Counted from the stretch's first letter, positions 31,294-41,294 are shown. The stretch: DNA of 64,000 bases from Marinomonas piezotolerans (GCF_003362755.1 NZ_QKRA01000005.1:124001-188000); one strand, 5' to 3'. Program-made: numbers and translations. Notes: a model not told the origin generated them from the letters alone.

Positions 31294-31322
31294 AATGTTT
31301 CCTTATAAGTTCTAACATTATG
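31291..31322. promoter_or_regulatory. 9-bp inverted repeat in the lysR-fragment/dgt intergenic region
   Basis: CATAATGTT (31291-31299) and AACATTATG (31314-31322) form a perfect inverted repeat with a 14-base spacer. The spacer contains TTATAAGTTCTAA, an interrupted palindrome. One arm covers the start codon of the LysR fragment. The layout is what is expected for a LysR-type autoregulatory operator controlling the divergent gene. Confidence 0.4.
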
Positions 31323-31406
31323 CCGACAGTACGTGCCGGAGGCATTGACCTACATCGTGTTTTAATGAAAGACTGCTTTCTCTGGATTGAATCGGCATAT
31401 AAATCA

Positions 31407-32750
31407 ATGAGCAGTTACCAAGACCTAGACATCTGGATGGAGCGCCGCTCTGGCCCTCGTATCGAACGTAGTAATGATCATCGCAACGTTTACCAACGTG
31501 ATCGAGCCAGAATCATTCACAGTGCAGCATTTCGGCGTTTACAATCCAAAACGCAAATTCTCGCCATCCGCCAAAATGATTACAGTCGGACTCGCCTAAC
31601 TCACTCACTAGAAGTGGCTCAAATCGGAGGCGGCATTGTTTATCATCTACAGTCATCTCAGTCACAAAATGCGCCTTTTCAAATATGGCTTGCGTCAGAA
31701 TCCTTGATGGAAACTGTGTGTCTCAGCCATGATATCGGCCATCCCCCGTTTGGTCATGGTGGCGAAGTAGCCCTTAACTTCATGATGGTGGAGCACGGAG
31801 GCTTTGAAGGTAACGCTCAATCTCTTCGAATACTTGGCAAACGAGGATCTTATTCAGATAAATTTGGTATGGATGTTTCCAGACGCACCATGCTAGGCGT
31901 GATGAAATACCCTGCACTGCATGACAGTGTCGTGGGCAAGTATCCCGATAAGCCCACCAATTTGAGACTATTTAAAGCAAAAGATTGGCATCCTCCAAAA
32001 TGTATCTATAAAGAAGAGGAAGAACTGCTAGATTGGGTGTTGTCGCCCTTTAGTACGTCAGATCGTGACAATCTTCTTACCGTTATGCGGCCGTCCTCAA
32101 CAGGTCATGGCCGAACGTCTCACGCCAGCTTCGACACCTCGATTATGGATTTGGCAGACGATATTGCCTACGGTGTGCACGATCTCGAGGATGCTATTGT
32201 GTTAGGAATGGTGACGCGTGATATGTGGCAAGCTCACTTAGTTCCAAAACTAAGTGCATTGGATACGCCTTTCTTAACTCAAAATCTATCTAGACTAGAA
32301 GATCAGTTGTTTAGCAAACAAAGTCATCTACGTAAAAAGGCCATTGGCGATTTGGTTAGCTGGTTCATTACGTCATGTGAAGTACAAGAAGTTCCCCAAT
32401 TTGAGCACGCTTTATTACACTACCAAGCCGTGCTACCAGACCAACAACGCCTGGCATTGGATTACCTAAAGGACTTTGAGATGACGCATATTATTATGCG
32501 CCCAGAAGTTCAGATGCTGGTTTATAAGGGCCAACAAATGCTTTTAGAAATGTTCGAAGCACTTGCCGCAGACCCTGCTAGATTGCTGCCTAAGGAGCTG
32601 GCGAAAGAATGGCAAGAAACAGAAATAAATGGTGGTAATAGTTATAGAATCATTTGCGATTACATGGCTTCAATGAGCGATGATTACGCCAGCCGCATGT
32701 ACAAAACGTTATTTGTGCCGAGCTCAGGATCAGTTTTTGAGCCAATCTAA
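31407..32750 (+). CDS. dgt: dGTP triphosphohydrolase, similar to anti-phage dGTPases
   Basis: An HD-domain dNTP triphosphohydrolase of 447 residues from ATG 31407 (MSSYQDL). An in-frame start at 31320 would sit on the LysR-fragment operator and lacks a ribosome site. HD metal ligands are visible: H66 (RLTHSLEV), H108-D109 (CLSHDIGHPPFGHGG) and DLADDIAYGVHDLEDA. The N-terminus (ERRSG..NDHRNVYQRDRARIIHSAAFRRLQ) closely resembles the Shewanella/Vibrio dGTPase group, some of which act in anti-phage defence by depleting dGTP. The cellular role here (housekeeping or defence) is not decided by sequence. Confidence 0.85.
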   Translation: MSSYQDLDIWMERRSGPRIERSNDHRNVYQRDRARIIHSAAFRRLQSKTQILAIRQNDYSRTRLTHSLEVAQIGGGIVYHLQSSQSQNAPFQIWLASESLMETVCLSHDIGHPPFGHGGEVALNFMMVEHGGFEGNAQSLRILGKRGSYSDKFGMDVSRRTMLGVMKYPALHDSVVGKYPDKPTNLRLFKAKDWHPPKCIYKEEEELLDWVLSPFSTSDRDNLLTVMRPSSTGHGRTSHASFDTSIMDLADDIAYGVHDLEDAIVLGMVTRDMWQAHLVPKLSALDTPFLTQNLSRLEDQLFSKQSHLRKKAIGDLVSWFITSCEVQEVPQFEHALLHYQAVLPDQQRLALDYLKDFEMTHIIMRPEVQMLVYKGQQMLLEMFEALAADPARLLPKELAKEWQETEINGGNSYRIICDYMASMSDDYASRMYKTLFVPSSGSVFEPI

Positions 32751-33250
32751 TCCGCTTGTAGAGTCTTACCTAACAGCAGCAAATGCCCCCGAATGTCACA
32801 ATTTCGAGCGACATTCGGAAGACACCCCCATTGCTCAAAATCATTGGAGATAAAGAAAGCACGACTAACAACATTACCCGAGAGCACGTATGCTACTAAT
32901 GTGTGCAATCCAATGCGGGCAGCCTCTTGTTCAACATATTTAAGAGCATGAGTGGCTATCCCTTTTCTCTGGTATTGCGCTTTAACGTAGATACTCAGTT
33001 CAACAGCACCATCAAAGGCTGGCAGCCCATAAAAAGACTCCAAGGCAAACCATCCGATCACACAAGACTCTGTCGTTTCTATTACCCAAAATGGACGCTG
33101 ATCGTTTGAGGTCTCAATCCAATCAATAACAGTAACTATATCAACGCCACCTTTGAAATCCGTTTGAGCTTCGGACTCCAAGAAGATAGACAATATACAC
33201 GGCGCATCATCAATATTGGCATGACGCGCCTTGAGTTCAGGATACAGCAC
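32747..33250 (-). CDS. GNAT family N-acetyltransferase
   Basis: A 167-residue GNAT acetyltransferase of the phosphinothricin-acetyltransferase-like subgroup. The acetyl-CoA binding motif is YQRKGIATHAL at about residues 94-104, preceded by the beta-4 ELSIYV. The substrate is unknown. Its stop overlaps the convergent dGTPase stop by 4 bases, and it follows the DUF2333 gene after 7 bases on the same strand, so it probably belongs to that transcript. Confidence 0.82.
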   Translation of the reverse strand: MLYPELKARHANIDDAPCILSIFLESEAQTDFKGGVDIVTVIDWIETSNDQRPFWVIETTESCVIGWFALESFYGLPAFDGAVELSIYVKAQYQRKGIATHALKYVEQEAARIGLHTLVAYVLSGNVVSRAFFISNDFEQWGCLPNVARNCDIRGHLLLLGKTLQAD

Positions 33251-33257
33251 CGATAGC

Positions 33258-34304
33258 TTAACCTTGTTCTAATAATCGTCTCAGATCAATCAGTGCCGCA
33301 TTAGCACGAGAAATATACGACGCCATCACTAATGAATGGTTCGCAAGCAATCCAAAACCACTCCCATTCAGAATAATAGGAGACCACACTGTTTCTTGAG
33401 TGGCTTCTAATTCTCGAATAATTTGGCGTAAGCTCACGAGCGCATTTTTATCTTGCAGAGTAAAAACAAAATCGATCTCTATCGCTTTCAAAATATGAAT
33501 CAACGCCCAACTTGCACCGCGCGCTTCGTAAAACACATTGTCAATTTGTGTCCAAGACGTCTTAACATATTGAAACTGACCAGCATCCGTAGACTGACGT
33601 GCATTAGCGTCGCCTGCTAAGTCGGTATTTTCTCGAACTTTAGCGACACTTGCAGACAGGCGCTGAGAAAGGCTCCCTAAACGCGTTGAAACATCAGATA
33701 AGTAGTCTGCCAAGTTATCTGCTCGCGAATAAAATTGAGCATTTTCAGATTTGTTGGCTAATCGATCAAGGTAACCTAACAACTCTTTGTTTCCTCGACG
33801 GTATTCGCTCTCACTCGAAGGTAACGCCCAACTGTGATTATCGAAATTATATTGCGGTTCTGCGACTTTTAAGTTCACATCTTCCGTCGATTGAGATTGC
33901 GAACGACTGAACTCTTTTCGAAGCGCTCGAGCTAGATCACGGGACTGCACCAACACACCAAACTCCCATGAAGGCATGTTATCCATCAACACACCTGGAG
34001 GCAGAATGTCATTTGTTATAAACCCGCCGGGTTTCTCAAGCAGAGTATCAACCAAGGTATATAAAGTGTTTGTTGTGGTGTAGCCCGTAACAAGCTTCTT
34101 ACTATTATTTAAGTAGCCGCGTTCTTCAGCACGCTCTTTTGCGACCGCAACAACATCAAATTGATCGGGCTCACCACTCCAATACATACCAAGCCCCCCT
34201 AACAAAATGGCAAGCAAAGCAATGCCAACAGCCACCCACTTCCCAATCCCAGGAAGCTGTCCCAGTGACCTCCAAAAGGCTATCTTATCGATTATTTTCG
34301 CCAT
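33258..34304 (-). CDS. DUF2333 family membrane-anchored protein
   Basis: A 348-residue protein with one N-terminal membrane helix (about residues 22-42) and a large, probably periplasmic, helical domain matching DUF2333 (GGFITNDILPPGVLMDNMPSWEFGVLVQSRDLARALR). Its function is unknown. It lies 14 bases downstream of a lipoprotein gene and 7 bases upstream of a GNAT gene, all on the minus strand, suggesting a small envelope operon. Confidence 0.8.
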   Translation of the reverse strand: MAKIIDKIAFWRSLGQLPGIGKWVAVGIALLAILLGGLGMYWSGEPDQFDVVAVAKERAEERGYLNNSKKLVTGYTTTNTLYTLVDTLLEKPGGFITNDILPPGVLMDNMPSWEFGVLVQSRDLARALRKEFSRSQSQSTEDVNLKVAEPQYNFDNHSWALPSSESEYRRGNKELLGYLDRLANKSENAQFYSRADNLADYLSDVSTRLGSLSQRLSASVAKVRENTDLAGDANARQSTDAGQFQYVKTSWTQIDNVFYEARGASWALIHILKAIEIDFVFTLQDKNALVSLRQIIRELEATQETVWSPIILNGSGFGLLANHSLVMASYISRANAALIDLRRLLEQG

Positions 34305-34318
34305 GATTCATTCCCATG

Positions 34319-35119
34319 CTAATTAACTTCTACTGTGTAACGCGCCCGATGAAAGATCATGGCGCGCACGCGAAATTCTGGTGTTCGGCTGTTTATGATT
34401 TGATATATCAAACGCCCTTCTTTATCGCTCGGCCAATTAATATCAATAGCTCGTTGTGTTTTGGTGACACGATCAATAATAGGTTGCATTTTTGCAAGAA
34501 TCTCGTCATCACTCAATTGAAAAAGATCTTTAGGCAAAATGAAAATATCTTCAGATGCTTCAATGATTGGCTTCTGTGATGCCTTTTTAGAAGTACTTTG
34601 ATGACGGGCGCGAATTTGCTTTATACGCTCTTCCGTCTCTTCAATACTGGGATCATCCGGACTAACAAAGTTTGCATTAGCGACGTATTCTTCGGCTTTA
34701 CTATATTGCTGCCGTTCGGCCGATGCAACGGCCCACTCTAAATAGGTATCAACGATGGCAGCAATGCCTATGATGGCCTCATAGTTGCCAGGATCTCGAC
34801 CCAATGCAATTTGGAAATACATATTGGCATTGTCCTCTTCTGGAGTCAGTAGACGCTGCTCAGACAATGCATATTCGCCCTGCCGAATTAATCGACGAGT
34901 CACCTTATCTGCACTTGATTCAATATCATCATTTACAGTCTCTACGGGAGTTGATGAGGTATCATTTTGTTCTATCAACACTGCATCCCCTTGATCAACA
35001 ACAGAGCCTTCCGAGTCTTCAGGTGTTACGGTTGTTGGGGACGCATTTGGTACCGGTGTTCCTGCACAGGCCGCTAGAAAAAGAGGCAAAGTCAGCAAAA
35101 AAAAAGCTTTTTTAAACAA
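34319..35119 (-). CDS. Putative lipoprotein with TPR-like region
   Basis: A 266-residue protein with a signal peptide and lipobox LAAC (lipidated Cys18). A Thr/Ser/Pro/Glu-rich linker (about 19-70) precedes a helical region (about 80-170) with TPR-like character (ANMYFQIALGRDPGNYEAIIGIAAIVD and YSKAEEYVANANFVSPDDPSIEE). The C-terminal domain is basic and not recognised. It probably lies in the outer or inner membrane facing the periplasm, next to the DUF2333 protein. The function is unknown. Confidence 0.7.
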   Translation of the reverse strand: MFKKAFFLLTLPLFLAACAGTPVPNASPTTVTPEDSEGSVVDQGDAVLIEQNDTSSTPVETVNDDIESSADKVTRRLIRQGEYALSEQRLLTPEEDNANMYFQIALGRDPGNYEAIIGIAAIVDTYLEWAVASAERQQYSKAEEYVANANFVSPDDPSIEETEERIKQIRARHQSTSKKASQKPIIEASEDIFILPKDLFQLSDDEILAKMQPIIDRVTKTQRAIDINWPSDKEGRLIYQIINSRTPEFRVRAMIFHRARYTVEVN

Positions 35120-35219
35120 GTGGACTCCTAGACATTTGGAAACTTCTAACTCGATTGGTAGTCTATAGCGCCTTCGGATGCGAAGAAACCTTCATCGTAC
35201 ATATATTAAGGCCCGCTGC

Positions 35220-37040
35220 ATGTTGCGACACATTTTCGCTCTTTTCACACTCACTTTCTCTAGTCTTGCGCTTGCACTTGGGCTTAGTTCACCATTTAAC
35301 TCTGAGCCAGAATTTCTACCCGCAGATCAGGCGTTTAGTGTCTCAGTTTATCGCGACAGCAACAATCAAGTTGTCGCGCATTGGGATATTACTGACGGTT
35401 ACTACCTTTATAAGCATCAGCTGAAGATCAAACAAAACTCTGGGCCGACTGTATCTTTTGTAGAAATCCCAGCGGGCGAGGTCAAAGACGACCCTTATTT
35501 TGGGGCAGTAGAGGTGTACCATGACGAACTAACCGTCCCCTTATCTGCCGAAGGAGACACAGCTAGCCGCCGACAAATTGACTTTATGATCGGCTATCAA
35601 GGGTGTGCTGAGCGAGGACTCTGTTATCCACCGCAATGGATTCCTATGTCCACTGAGTTTCCTGCCACAGAGTCAGCCAATAGCCTCAAACCTAATAACC
35701 AAAACCCGACTGTGAGCCAATCTAAAGCGTCGGACGTTGCTGACCTTATCACCAATGCAGGCTTCCTTCAGACGATAGCAGTTATGTTTGGGCTAGGTTT
35801 ACTACTTTCTTTTACTCCATGTGTACTACCAATGATTCCTATTGTTAGTGCCATTATTGTGGGCAGTAAGGTACGCGGTTGGAAAGGTTTTTATTATTCT
35901 CTCATTTATGTTTTTGCCATGGCACTTACCTATTCGGTAATTGGCGCCTTAGCGGGCTGGTTTGGTACCCAGCTAAACCTTCAAGTATCTCTTCAAAACC
36001 CTGTCATTCTAATGCTTAGCGCTGCCTTGTTTAGCGTGCTTGCTCTAGCGATGTTTGGTGTATTTGAACTTCGCTTGCCTTCTGCATTGCAAGCCAAGTT
36101 AGATGCCTTGTCTAATAAAACTCAAAGTAATCGCTCTCGGTTCATTGCTATTTTCATAGCTGGGGCGCTTGCTACCCTAATCGTCTCGCCTTGTGTGTCT
36201 GCCCCACTTGCGGGCGTGATACTTTATATCAGTGCGAATTCTGATCCCGTGTACGGCGCTTGGGCGTTATTCTTTATGGGGCTAGGCATGGGGACACCAC
36301 TTTTGCTGGTTGGGATCTTGGGAAGCACTATTCTTCCTTCTCGCGGAGAATGGCTAGAAGACGTCAAAAAGGCAATGGGGTTTGGACTGGTTGCCATGGC
36401 CATTTGGCTTGCAACACGCTGGCTTCCAGTTGAAACTCACTTGTTGCTTTGGGGATTGCTAGCTCTTGCAATCTCAGCCTATTTTTTACATCGTACCGTG
36501 ACGGCTACCTCTCACCCTTTACGCTGGTTTATTGGATTGCTCACCTTTATGATCGCTATTTTACAAATAACCGGCGCTGCACTAGGCAACACAAACCCTT
36601 TATCGCCTTTACATAGTTTAGTAGCTTCGAACGTGCGTACGTCATCAACAACCAATGACGTCCCTTATTATGCGAAAATCCAATCTTTAGATGCATTAGA
36701 AACAATCAAAAAACAGACCACTATGCCCATTGTGGTGGATCTCTACGCAGACTGGTGCATTAGCTGTAAAATTATCGAAGAAGAGATTTTCAAATCACCG
36801 GAAATCCTGCCTTTACTTAAACAAGTAGCGTTTGTTCAAGTAGACGTCACGGACAACTCAGAACAAAGCCGGTCCTTTTTAAGCGCATTCGGCCTATTTG
36901 GTCCACCGTCCATGCTCTTTTTTGATAATAAACAACAGCATATAGAAACCTTCAAATTGGTTGGCGAACCTTCTAAAAGCGAGGTTTTAGAGCGCATTTC
37001 TGCACTACTACCATCCGACAGCGCCAAACAAGTTTACTAG
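35220..37040 (+). CDS. dsbD: Thiol:disulfide interchange protein DsbD
   Basis: DsbD carries electrons from cytosolic thioredoxin to periplasmic DsbC/DsbG and CcmG. The 606-residue product starts at ATG 35220 with AAGG upstream, followed by a signal peptide. An alpha domain with CAERGLC, an eight-helix membrane beta domain with conserved FTPC and SPC cysteines (FTPCVLPMIPI, SPCVSAPLAG), and a thioredoxin-like gamma domain with the active site WCISC follow. All three redox pairs are present. Confidence 0.95.
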   Translation: MLRHIFALFTLTFSSLALALGLSSPFNSEPEFLPADQAFSVSVYRDSNNQVVAHWDITDGYYLYKHQLKIKQNSGPTVSFVEIPAGEVKDDPYFGAVEVYHDELTVPLSAEGDTASRRQIDFMIGYQGCAERGLCYPPQWIPMSTEFPATESANSLKPNNQNPTVSQSKASDVADLITNAGFLQTIAVMFGLGLLLSFTPCVLPMIPIVSAIIVGSKVRGWKGFYYSLIYVFAMALTYSVIGALAGWFGTQLNLQVSLQNPVILMLSAALFSVLALAMFGVFELRLPSALQAKLDALSNKTQSNRSRFIAIFIAGALATLIVSPCVSAPLAGVILYISANSDPVYGAWALFFMGLGMGTPLLLVGILGSTILPSRGEWLEDVKKAMGFGLVAMAIWLATRWLPVETHLLLWGLLALAISAYFLHRTVTATSHPLRWFIGLLTFMIAILQITGAALGNTNPLSPLHSLVASNVRTSSTTNDVPYYAKIQSLDALETIKKQTTMPIVVDLYADWCISCKIIEEEIFKSPEILPLLKQVAFVQVDVTDNSEQSRSFLSAFGLFGPPSMLFFDNKQQHIETFKLVGEPSKSEVLERISALLPSDSAKQVY

Positions 37041-37253
37041 AGGTTGTTTTTTAATCATAAAAGCGAGTTTCAGGTTTTTCGCCCTCAAAACTGGACAAAA
37101 TCACGCTTTTTACTGATAATTTCCCGCTAGTTACGATTTTAAGCGGCTCGTCTGGTTTCTTATCGATTTCCGACGAGTGCGCACCAAGCCTGCCTAGGAT
37201 TCCATCCCTTGTGCAGAAATAGACTGATTACTTAGACACAAAAGAGAGTCAAC

Positions 37254-37703
37254 ATGGATATTCGCAAAATCAAAAAGCTAATCGAACTACTGGAAGAATC
37301 CAACGTATACGAAATTGAGATTAAAGAAGGCGAAGAAGCAGTTCGAATCAGCCGTGGTGGCGCGCCAGTTGCAGCCCCTCAAATGTATGCAGCTCCAGCC
37401 CCAGCGGCGGCACCAGCACCGGCAGCAGCCCCCGCACCGACTGAAGCAGACGCACCAGCGGCAGTATCAGGACACTCGGTCAACTCACCAATGGTTGGTA
37501 CTTTCTACGCGTCTCCTGCTCCAGGTGCTAAAGCGTTTGTTGAAGTAGGTCAGAAAGTTAATGTCGGTGACACAATCTGTATCGTTGAAGCGATGAAGAT
37601 GATGAACCAAATCGAAGCAGACAAAGCAGGGACAATTGGTGCAATCTTGGCTACCGACGGTGAGCCTGTAGAATTTGATCAGCCTCTTGTTACCATCATT
37701 TAA
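37254..37703 (+). CDS. accB: Acetyl-CoA carboxylase biotin carboxyl carrier protein
   Basis: AccB carries biotin between the carboxylase and carboxyltransferase of acetyl-CoA carboxylase. The 149-residue product has an N-terminal region, an Ala/Pro-rich flexible linker (about residues 37-70) and a C-terminal biotinyl domain with the biotin-acceptor lysine K115 in EAMKMMN. A 213-bp gap upstream, without recognisable operator, presumably carries the promoter. accC follows after 21 bp. The aroQ gene often found upstream is absent. Confidence 0.97.
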   Translation: MDIRKIKKLIELLEESNVYEIEIKEGEEAVRISRGGAPVAAPQMYAAPAPAAAPAPAAAPAPTEADAPAAVSGHSVNSPMVGTFYASPAPGAKAFVEVGQKVNVGDTICIVEAMKMMNQIEADKAGTIGAILATDGEPVEFDQPLVTII

Positions 37704-37724
37704 TCTATTGCCAAAGGTTTCATC

Positions 37725-39065
37725 ATGCTAGATAAAGTATTGATTGCTAACCGGGGCGAAATTGCACTGCGTATTCTTCGCGCTTGTAAAGAACTCGGTA
37801 TCAAAACGGTTGCGGTTCACTCTAAAATTGACCGTGAACTATTACACGTACGCCTTGCAGACGAATCCATCTGTATTGGGCCAAACCCGTCAAAGGATAG
37901 CTACCTAAACATTCCAGCCCTGATCAGTGCTGCGGAATTAACTGATACATCAGCCATTCACCCAGGCTACGGCTTTCTTGCTGAAAATGCTGACTTTGCA
38001 GAACAAGTGGAGCGTTCAGGCTTTGCGTTCATAGGCCCCAAAGCGGAAACTATTCGCTTAATGGGTGACAAAGTATCGGCAATCAAAGCGATGCGCGAAG
38101 CAAATGTACCAACCGTACCTGGTTCAAATGGTCCAGTACCTTCCGACCCAGATGAATGTATGCGTATCGCCCGCGAAATTGGCTACCCAGTGATTGTTAA
38201 AGCAGCGGCTGGTGGTGGCGGACGAGGCATGCGCGTAGTTCACAACGAAGGCAGCCTACTAAAATCGATCAGTGTCACTCAGTCTGAAGCAGGTTCTTAC
38301 TTCGGTGACAGCACGGTTTACATGGAAAAATTCCTAACTAACCCTCGCCACGTTGAAGTTCAAGTTCTTGCAGACGGTCAAGGCAATGCAATTCACCTTT
38401 ACGACCGTGACTGTTCGCTACAGCGTCGCCACCAAAAAGTATTAGAAGAAGCGCCAGCACCTCATCTAGACCCTGAGTCTCGAGCTCAATGCCTAAAAGC
38501 TTGTGTGGATGCTTGTATTAAAATTGGTTATCGCGGTGCTGGTACGTTTGAGTTTCTATACGAAGACGGCCGCTTCTACTTTATCGAAATGAACACGCGT
38601 GTTCAGGTTGAACACCCGGTTACTGAAATGGTCACCGGTATCGATATCGTGAAAGAGCAATTACGGATAGCGAGCGGACTGCCACTTTCCATCAAGCAAG
38701 AAGATGTGAAATTGAATGGTCACGCAGTCGAAGCACGTATTAACGCTGAAGACCCTAAAACATTCATGCCAAGCCCAGGTAAAGTGAACTACTTCCACGC
38801 CCCTGGCGGTATGGGTGTGCGTGTCGATTCTCATCTTTACAGCGGCTATACAGTCCCACCTACATATGACTCTATGATCGCAAAAGTCATTTGTTTTGCA
38901 GACACACGAGAAGGCGCTTTGAAACGTCTTGAAGTCGCGCTGGATGAGACGTTTGTAGATGGTATAAAGACCAATATCGACCTGCAAAAAGATCTGGTTA
39001 CAGATTCCAACTTCATTGCAGGTGGCGTCAACATTCACTATCTAGAAAAGAAACTCGGGCTATAA
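37725..39065 (+). CDS. accC: Acetyl-CoA carboxylase, biotin carboxylase subunit
   Basis: AccC carboxylates the AccB-bound biotin using bicarbonate and ATP. The 446-residue ATP-grasp enzyme shows the Gly-rich loop GGGGRGM and the catalytic/binding segment [14 protein letters not shown]. The full length is present and the accBC operon order is standard. A strong hairpin follows the stop. Confidence 0.97.
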   Translation: MLDKVLIANRGEIALRILRACKELGIKTVAVHSKIDRELLHVRLADESICIGPNPSKDSYLNIPALISAAELTDTSAIHPGYGFLAENADFAEQVERSGFAFIGPKAETIRLMGDKVSAIKAMREANVPTVPGSNGPVPSDPDECMRIAREIGYPVIVKAAAGGGGRGMRVVHNEGSLLKSISVTQSEAGSYFGDSTVYMEKFLTNPRHVEVQVLADGQGNAIHLYDRDCSLQRRHQKVLEEAPAPHLDPESRAQCLKACVDACIKIGYRGAGTFEFLYEDGRFYFIEMNTRVQVEHPVTEMVTGIDIVKEQLRIASGLPLSIKQEDVKLNGHAVEARINAEDPKTFMPSPGKVNYFHAPGGMGVRVDSHLYSGYTVPPTYDSMIAKVICFADTREGALKRLEVALDETFVDGIKTNIDLQKDLVTDSNFIAGGVNIHYLEKKLGL

Positions 39066-39077
39066 TAAGCACGAAAA

Positions 39078-39101
39078 CTACACCTCCGAACGGAGGTGTA
39101 G
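39078..39101 (+). terminator. Hairpin after accC
   Basis: CTACACCTCC and GGAGGTGTAG pair over 10 bp around a GAAC tetraloop, 12 bases after the accC stop. The downstream sequence is only mildly T-rich (taccctcctatttgttt), so this may be a partial terminator between accBC and prmA or an mRNA 3' stabiliser. Confidence 0.55.
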
Positions 39102-39160
39102 TACCCTCCTATTTGTTTCAAAAACCGACTTACTAGAAGTCTCAAACGGACGATTATTCA

Positions 39161-40048
39161 ATGCCTTGGCTGCAAATTCGCGTTCACACGACGCCAGAAC
39201 ATGTTCCTTCTTTTGAAGACACTTTACTCGAGTGCGGCGCTTTGGTCGTCACATTTGAAGATGTGCACGATGACCCAGTTTATGAACCGGATTTGAATAC
39301 CACCCCACTTTGGAAGAACACTCGCGTGACGGGGCTTTTTGAAGCTGATGCAGATTTAGAACATATCCGCAGTGCACTCAAACACAAGGCGCAATTGGTT
39401 AATCAGCCAGATATCGACCTAAAAATCGAAATTCTTGAAGATAAAGATTGGATACGCGAATGGATGGACAGCTACCATCCAATACCATTTGGGAAGCGTT
39501 TATGGGTATGCCCAAGTTGGCGAGACGTACCAGACAAATCCGCCGTTAATTTAATCCTTGATCCAGGCTTGGCATTTGGTACGGGGACACATCCTACCAC
39601 CGCTCTTTGCCTTGAGTGGCTCGACTCAATAGACTGCGCTCAAAAATCTATTATCGATTATGGTTGCGGTTCTGGTATTTTAGGTATTGCAGGATTACTA
39701 CTTGGGGCGAGCACCATGATTGGTATCGATATCGACCCGCAAGCCGTACAAGCAACTCAAGCTAATGCTGAGCGCAACCAAATTAGCGAAGATCGTTATG
39801 AAGTTAAACTGCCACCTTATGAAGGTGACTTAGAAGCAGACATCGTCGTTGCTAATATTTTGGCTGGGCCGTTGGCAGAACTCTCTGGCACAATATCTAA
39901 ATTAGTTAAACAAGGCGGACTACTTGCACTGTCTGGTATTTTAGAGAGTCAAGCCCATTCGGTTGTCGAGGCTTATAAACCTTGGTTCAAAATTGAATCC
40001 ATTACAGAGAAAGAAGAGTGGGTTCGCATTGTGGCCAAGAAGTTGTAA
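39161..40048 (+). CDS. prmA: Ribosomal protein L11 methyltransferase
   Basis: PrmA trimethylates ribosomal protein L11. The 295-residue protein has the N-terminal L11-binding domain and a class I SAM domain with motif I DYGCGSGILGIAG and the GTGTHPTTALCLEWL segment. accBC-prmA linkage with a zinc-ribbon/DUF3426 gene next is common in gammaproteobacteria. Confidence 0.95.
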   Translation: MPWLQIRVHTTPEHVPSFEDTLLECGALVVTFEDVHDDPVYEPDLNTTPLWKNTRVTGLFEADADLEHIRSALKHKAQLVNQPDIDLKIEILEDKDWIREWMDSYHPIPFGKRLWVCPSWRDVPDKSAVNLILDPGLAFGTGTHPTTALCLEWLDSIDCAQKSIIDYGCGSGILGIAGLLLGASTMIGIDIDPQAVQATQANAERNQISEDRYEVKLPPYEGDLEADIVVANILAGPLAELSGTISKLVKQGGLLALSGILESQAHSVVEAYKPWFKIESITEKEEWVRIVAKKL

Positions 40049-40070
40049 CCCTTAAGGAAGTTTTTGGACT

Positions 40071-41294
40071 ATGTCACAAAGTATGATTACTCGCTGCCCT
40101 AAATGCTCCACGACTTTTCGCGTGACAGATGACGTGCTAAAAATGGCCAAAGGCAAAGTGCGTTGCGGGCAGTGTTTTCATATTTTCAGTGCCGAAGCGA
40201 TCCCCCCTTCTACAACAAATGCCACGCCCAAAATGGCGCAACCCAAGCCTGAATCTAAAGAAACACCCCAAGAAACTTATGATGAGGTTTCTACCGTACA
40301 CCACGATGGTACGGTTAATCCTGAGTGGCTGGATACACTTTTTAATGAAAGTGATCTTGAACCCTACACGCCACCCGAGCAGCATGCAGAAAAGCCGAAG
40401 CCTAGAAAGCAAGCTAGTGAGTCAACGCCCTCCCCTGCTCAAGAACACTCTGGTAATGATGAGGATTTAGCTCCATGGGAGATGGAGCTAGCTGAAATAG
40501 AGGACCAATTTAGTGCTAACCGCCCCTCTGAGCCAGTATTTAGTGAAAGCTTTGTACCGCCGAACGCTCCTTCTAATAAACCAACAAAAAAAAATACGCG
40601 CTTGCCTGAGACCCTGACGACAAGCCAAACAACCGCTGAGCCAGACTACATGCAAGCACTGCATACGCTAGCCAGCGATATCTCCAAGCATGATACGTTG
40701 TCCGATTCGGAATACTCCTCTAAAGAATCCATGAAACAACTAGCCGCTGAATACAGTTTAGCATCGCTCACGGACTCAGATACTTACACGACAGACAAGC
40801 GGTCTCGCTATGGCTGGCTTTGGAGCATAGCCGTATTTTTGTCTCTCGTTATTCTTGCCCTTCAGGTCAGCCTACATCTCTTTGAATCGGGCAGTCGTTC
40901 TAGTGAGTTTAGAGGTTTTTATCGAGCCGCCTGTTCCTATATAGGCTGTACTCTTCCTGCGTTTGAAGATGTATCCAAGATAAACATCGAGCATGTTCGG
41001 GTTCAAAGTCACCCGACGCAAGCAAACATATTGCAAGTCAACGCCATCATGACTAACGAGAGTTCATTCGCACAGCCAATGCCAAAACTCGCACTCGAGT
41101 TCTATGACCTCAATGGGAAGCCTGTTGCTGCTCGACTTTTCGCTCCACGTAATTACTTACACAAAGACTTTCTAGACATCACTTACATGCCACCTAACAC
41201 GCCTATTCATATCGTTATTCCGATACAAGACCCTGGTGCAAGAGCCGTCACCCATCAAATCAAAGCTTTCTCTAGTGAGACTCGGTCTTACTAA
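40071..41294 (+). CDS. Zinc-ribbon (MJ0042-type) and DUF3426 membrane protein
   Basis: A 407-residue protein with an N-terminal zinc ribbon (C9xxC12 and C32xxC35), a long acidic, Pro/Ser/Glu-rich disordered linker (about 45-240), one membrane helix (about 248-270) and a C-terminal DUF3426 domain. The zinc ribbon is predicted cytosolic and DUF3426 periplasmic. Function unknown. It is 22 bp downstream of prmA, a conserved neighbour. Confidence 0.85.
   Translation: MSQSMITRCPKCSTTFRVTDDVLKMAKGKVRCGQCFHIFSAEAIPPSTTNATPKMAQPKPESKETPQETYDEVSTVHHDGTVNPEWLDTLFNESDLEPYTPPEQHAEKPKPRKQASESTPSPAQEHSGNDEDLAPWEMELAEIEDQFSANRPSEPVFSESFVPPNAPSNKPTKKNTRLPETLTTSQTTAEPDYMQALHTLASDISKHDTLSDSEYSSKESMKQLAAEYSLASLTDSDTYTTDKRSRYGWLWSIAVFLSLVILALQVSLHLFESGSRSSEFRGFYRAACSYIGCTLPAFEDVSKINIEHVRVQSHPTQANILQVNAIMTNESSFAQPMPKLALEFYDLNGKPVAARLFAPRNYLHKDFLDITYMPPNTPIHIVIPIQDPGARAVTHQIKAFSSETRSY

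Noticed and set aside
31320..31406. Upstream start for the dGTPase at 31320
   Set aside because: It has no ribosome site and would place coding sequence over the inverted repeat; the 31407 start aligns better with relatives.
37380..37460. Short GC-rich repeat
   Set aside because: It encodes the Ala/Pro-rich linker of AccB, not a separate repeat element.
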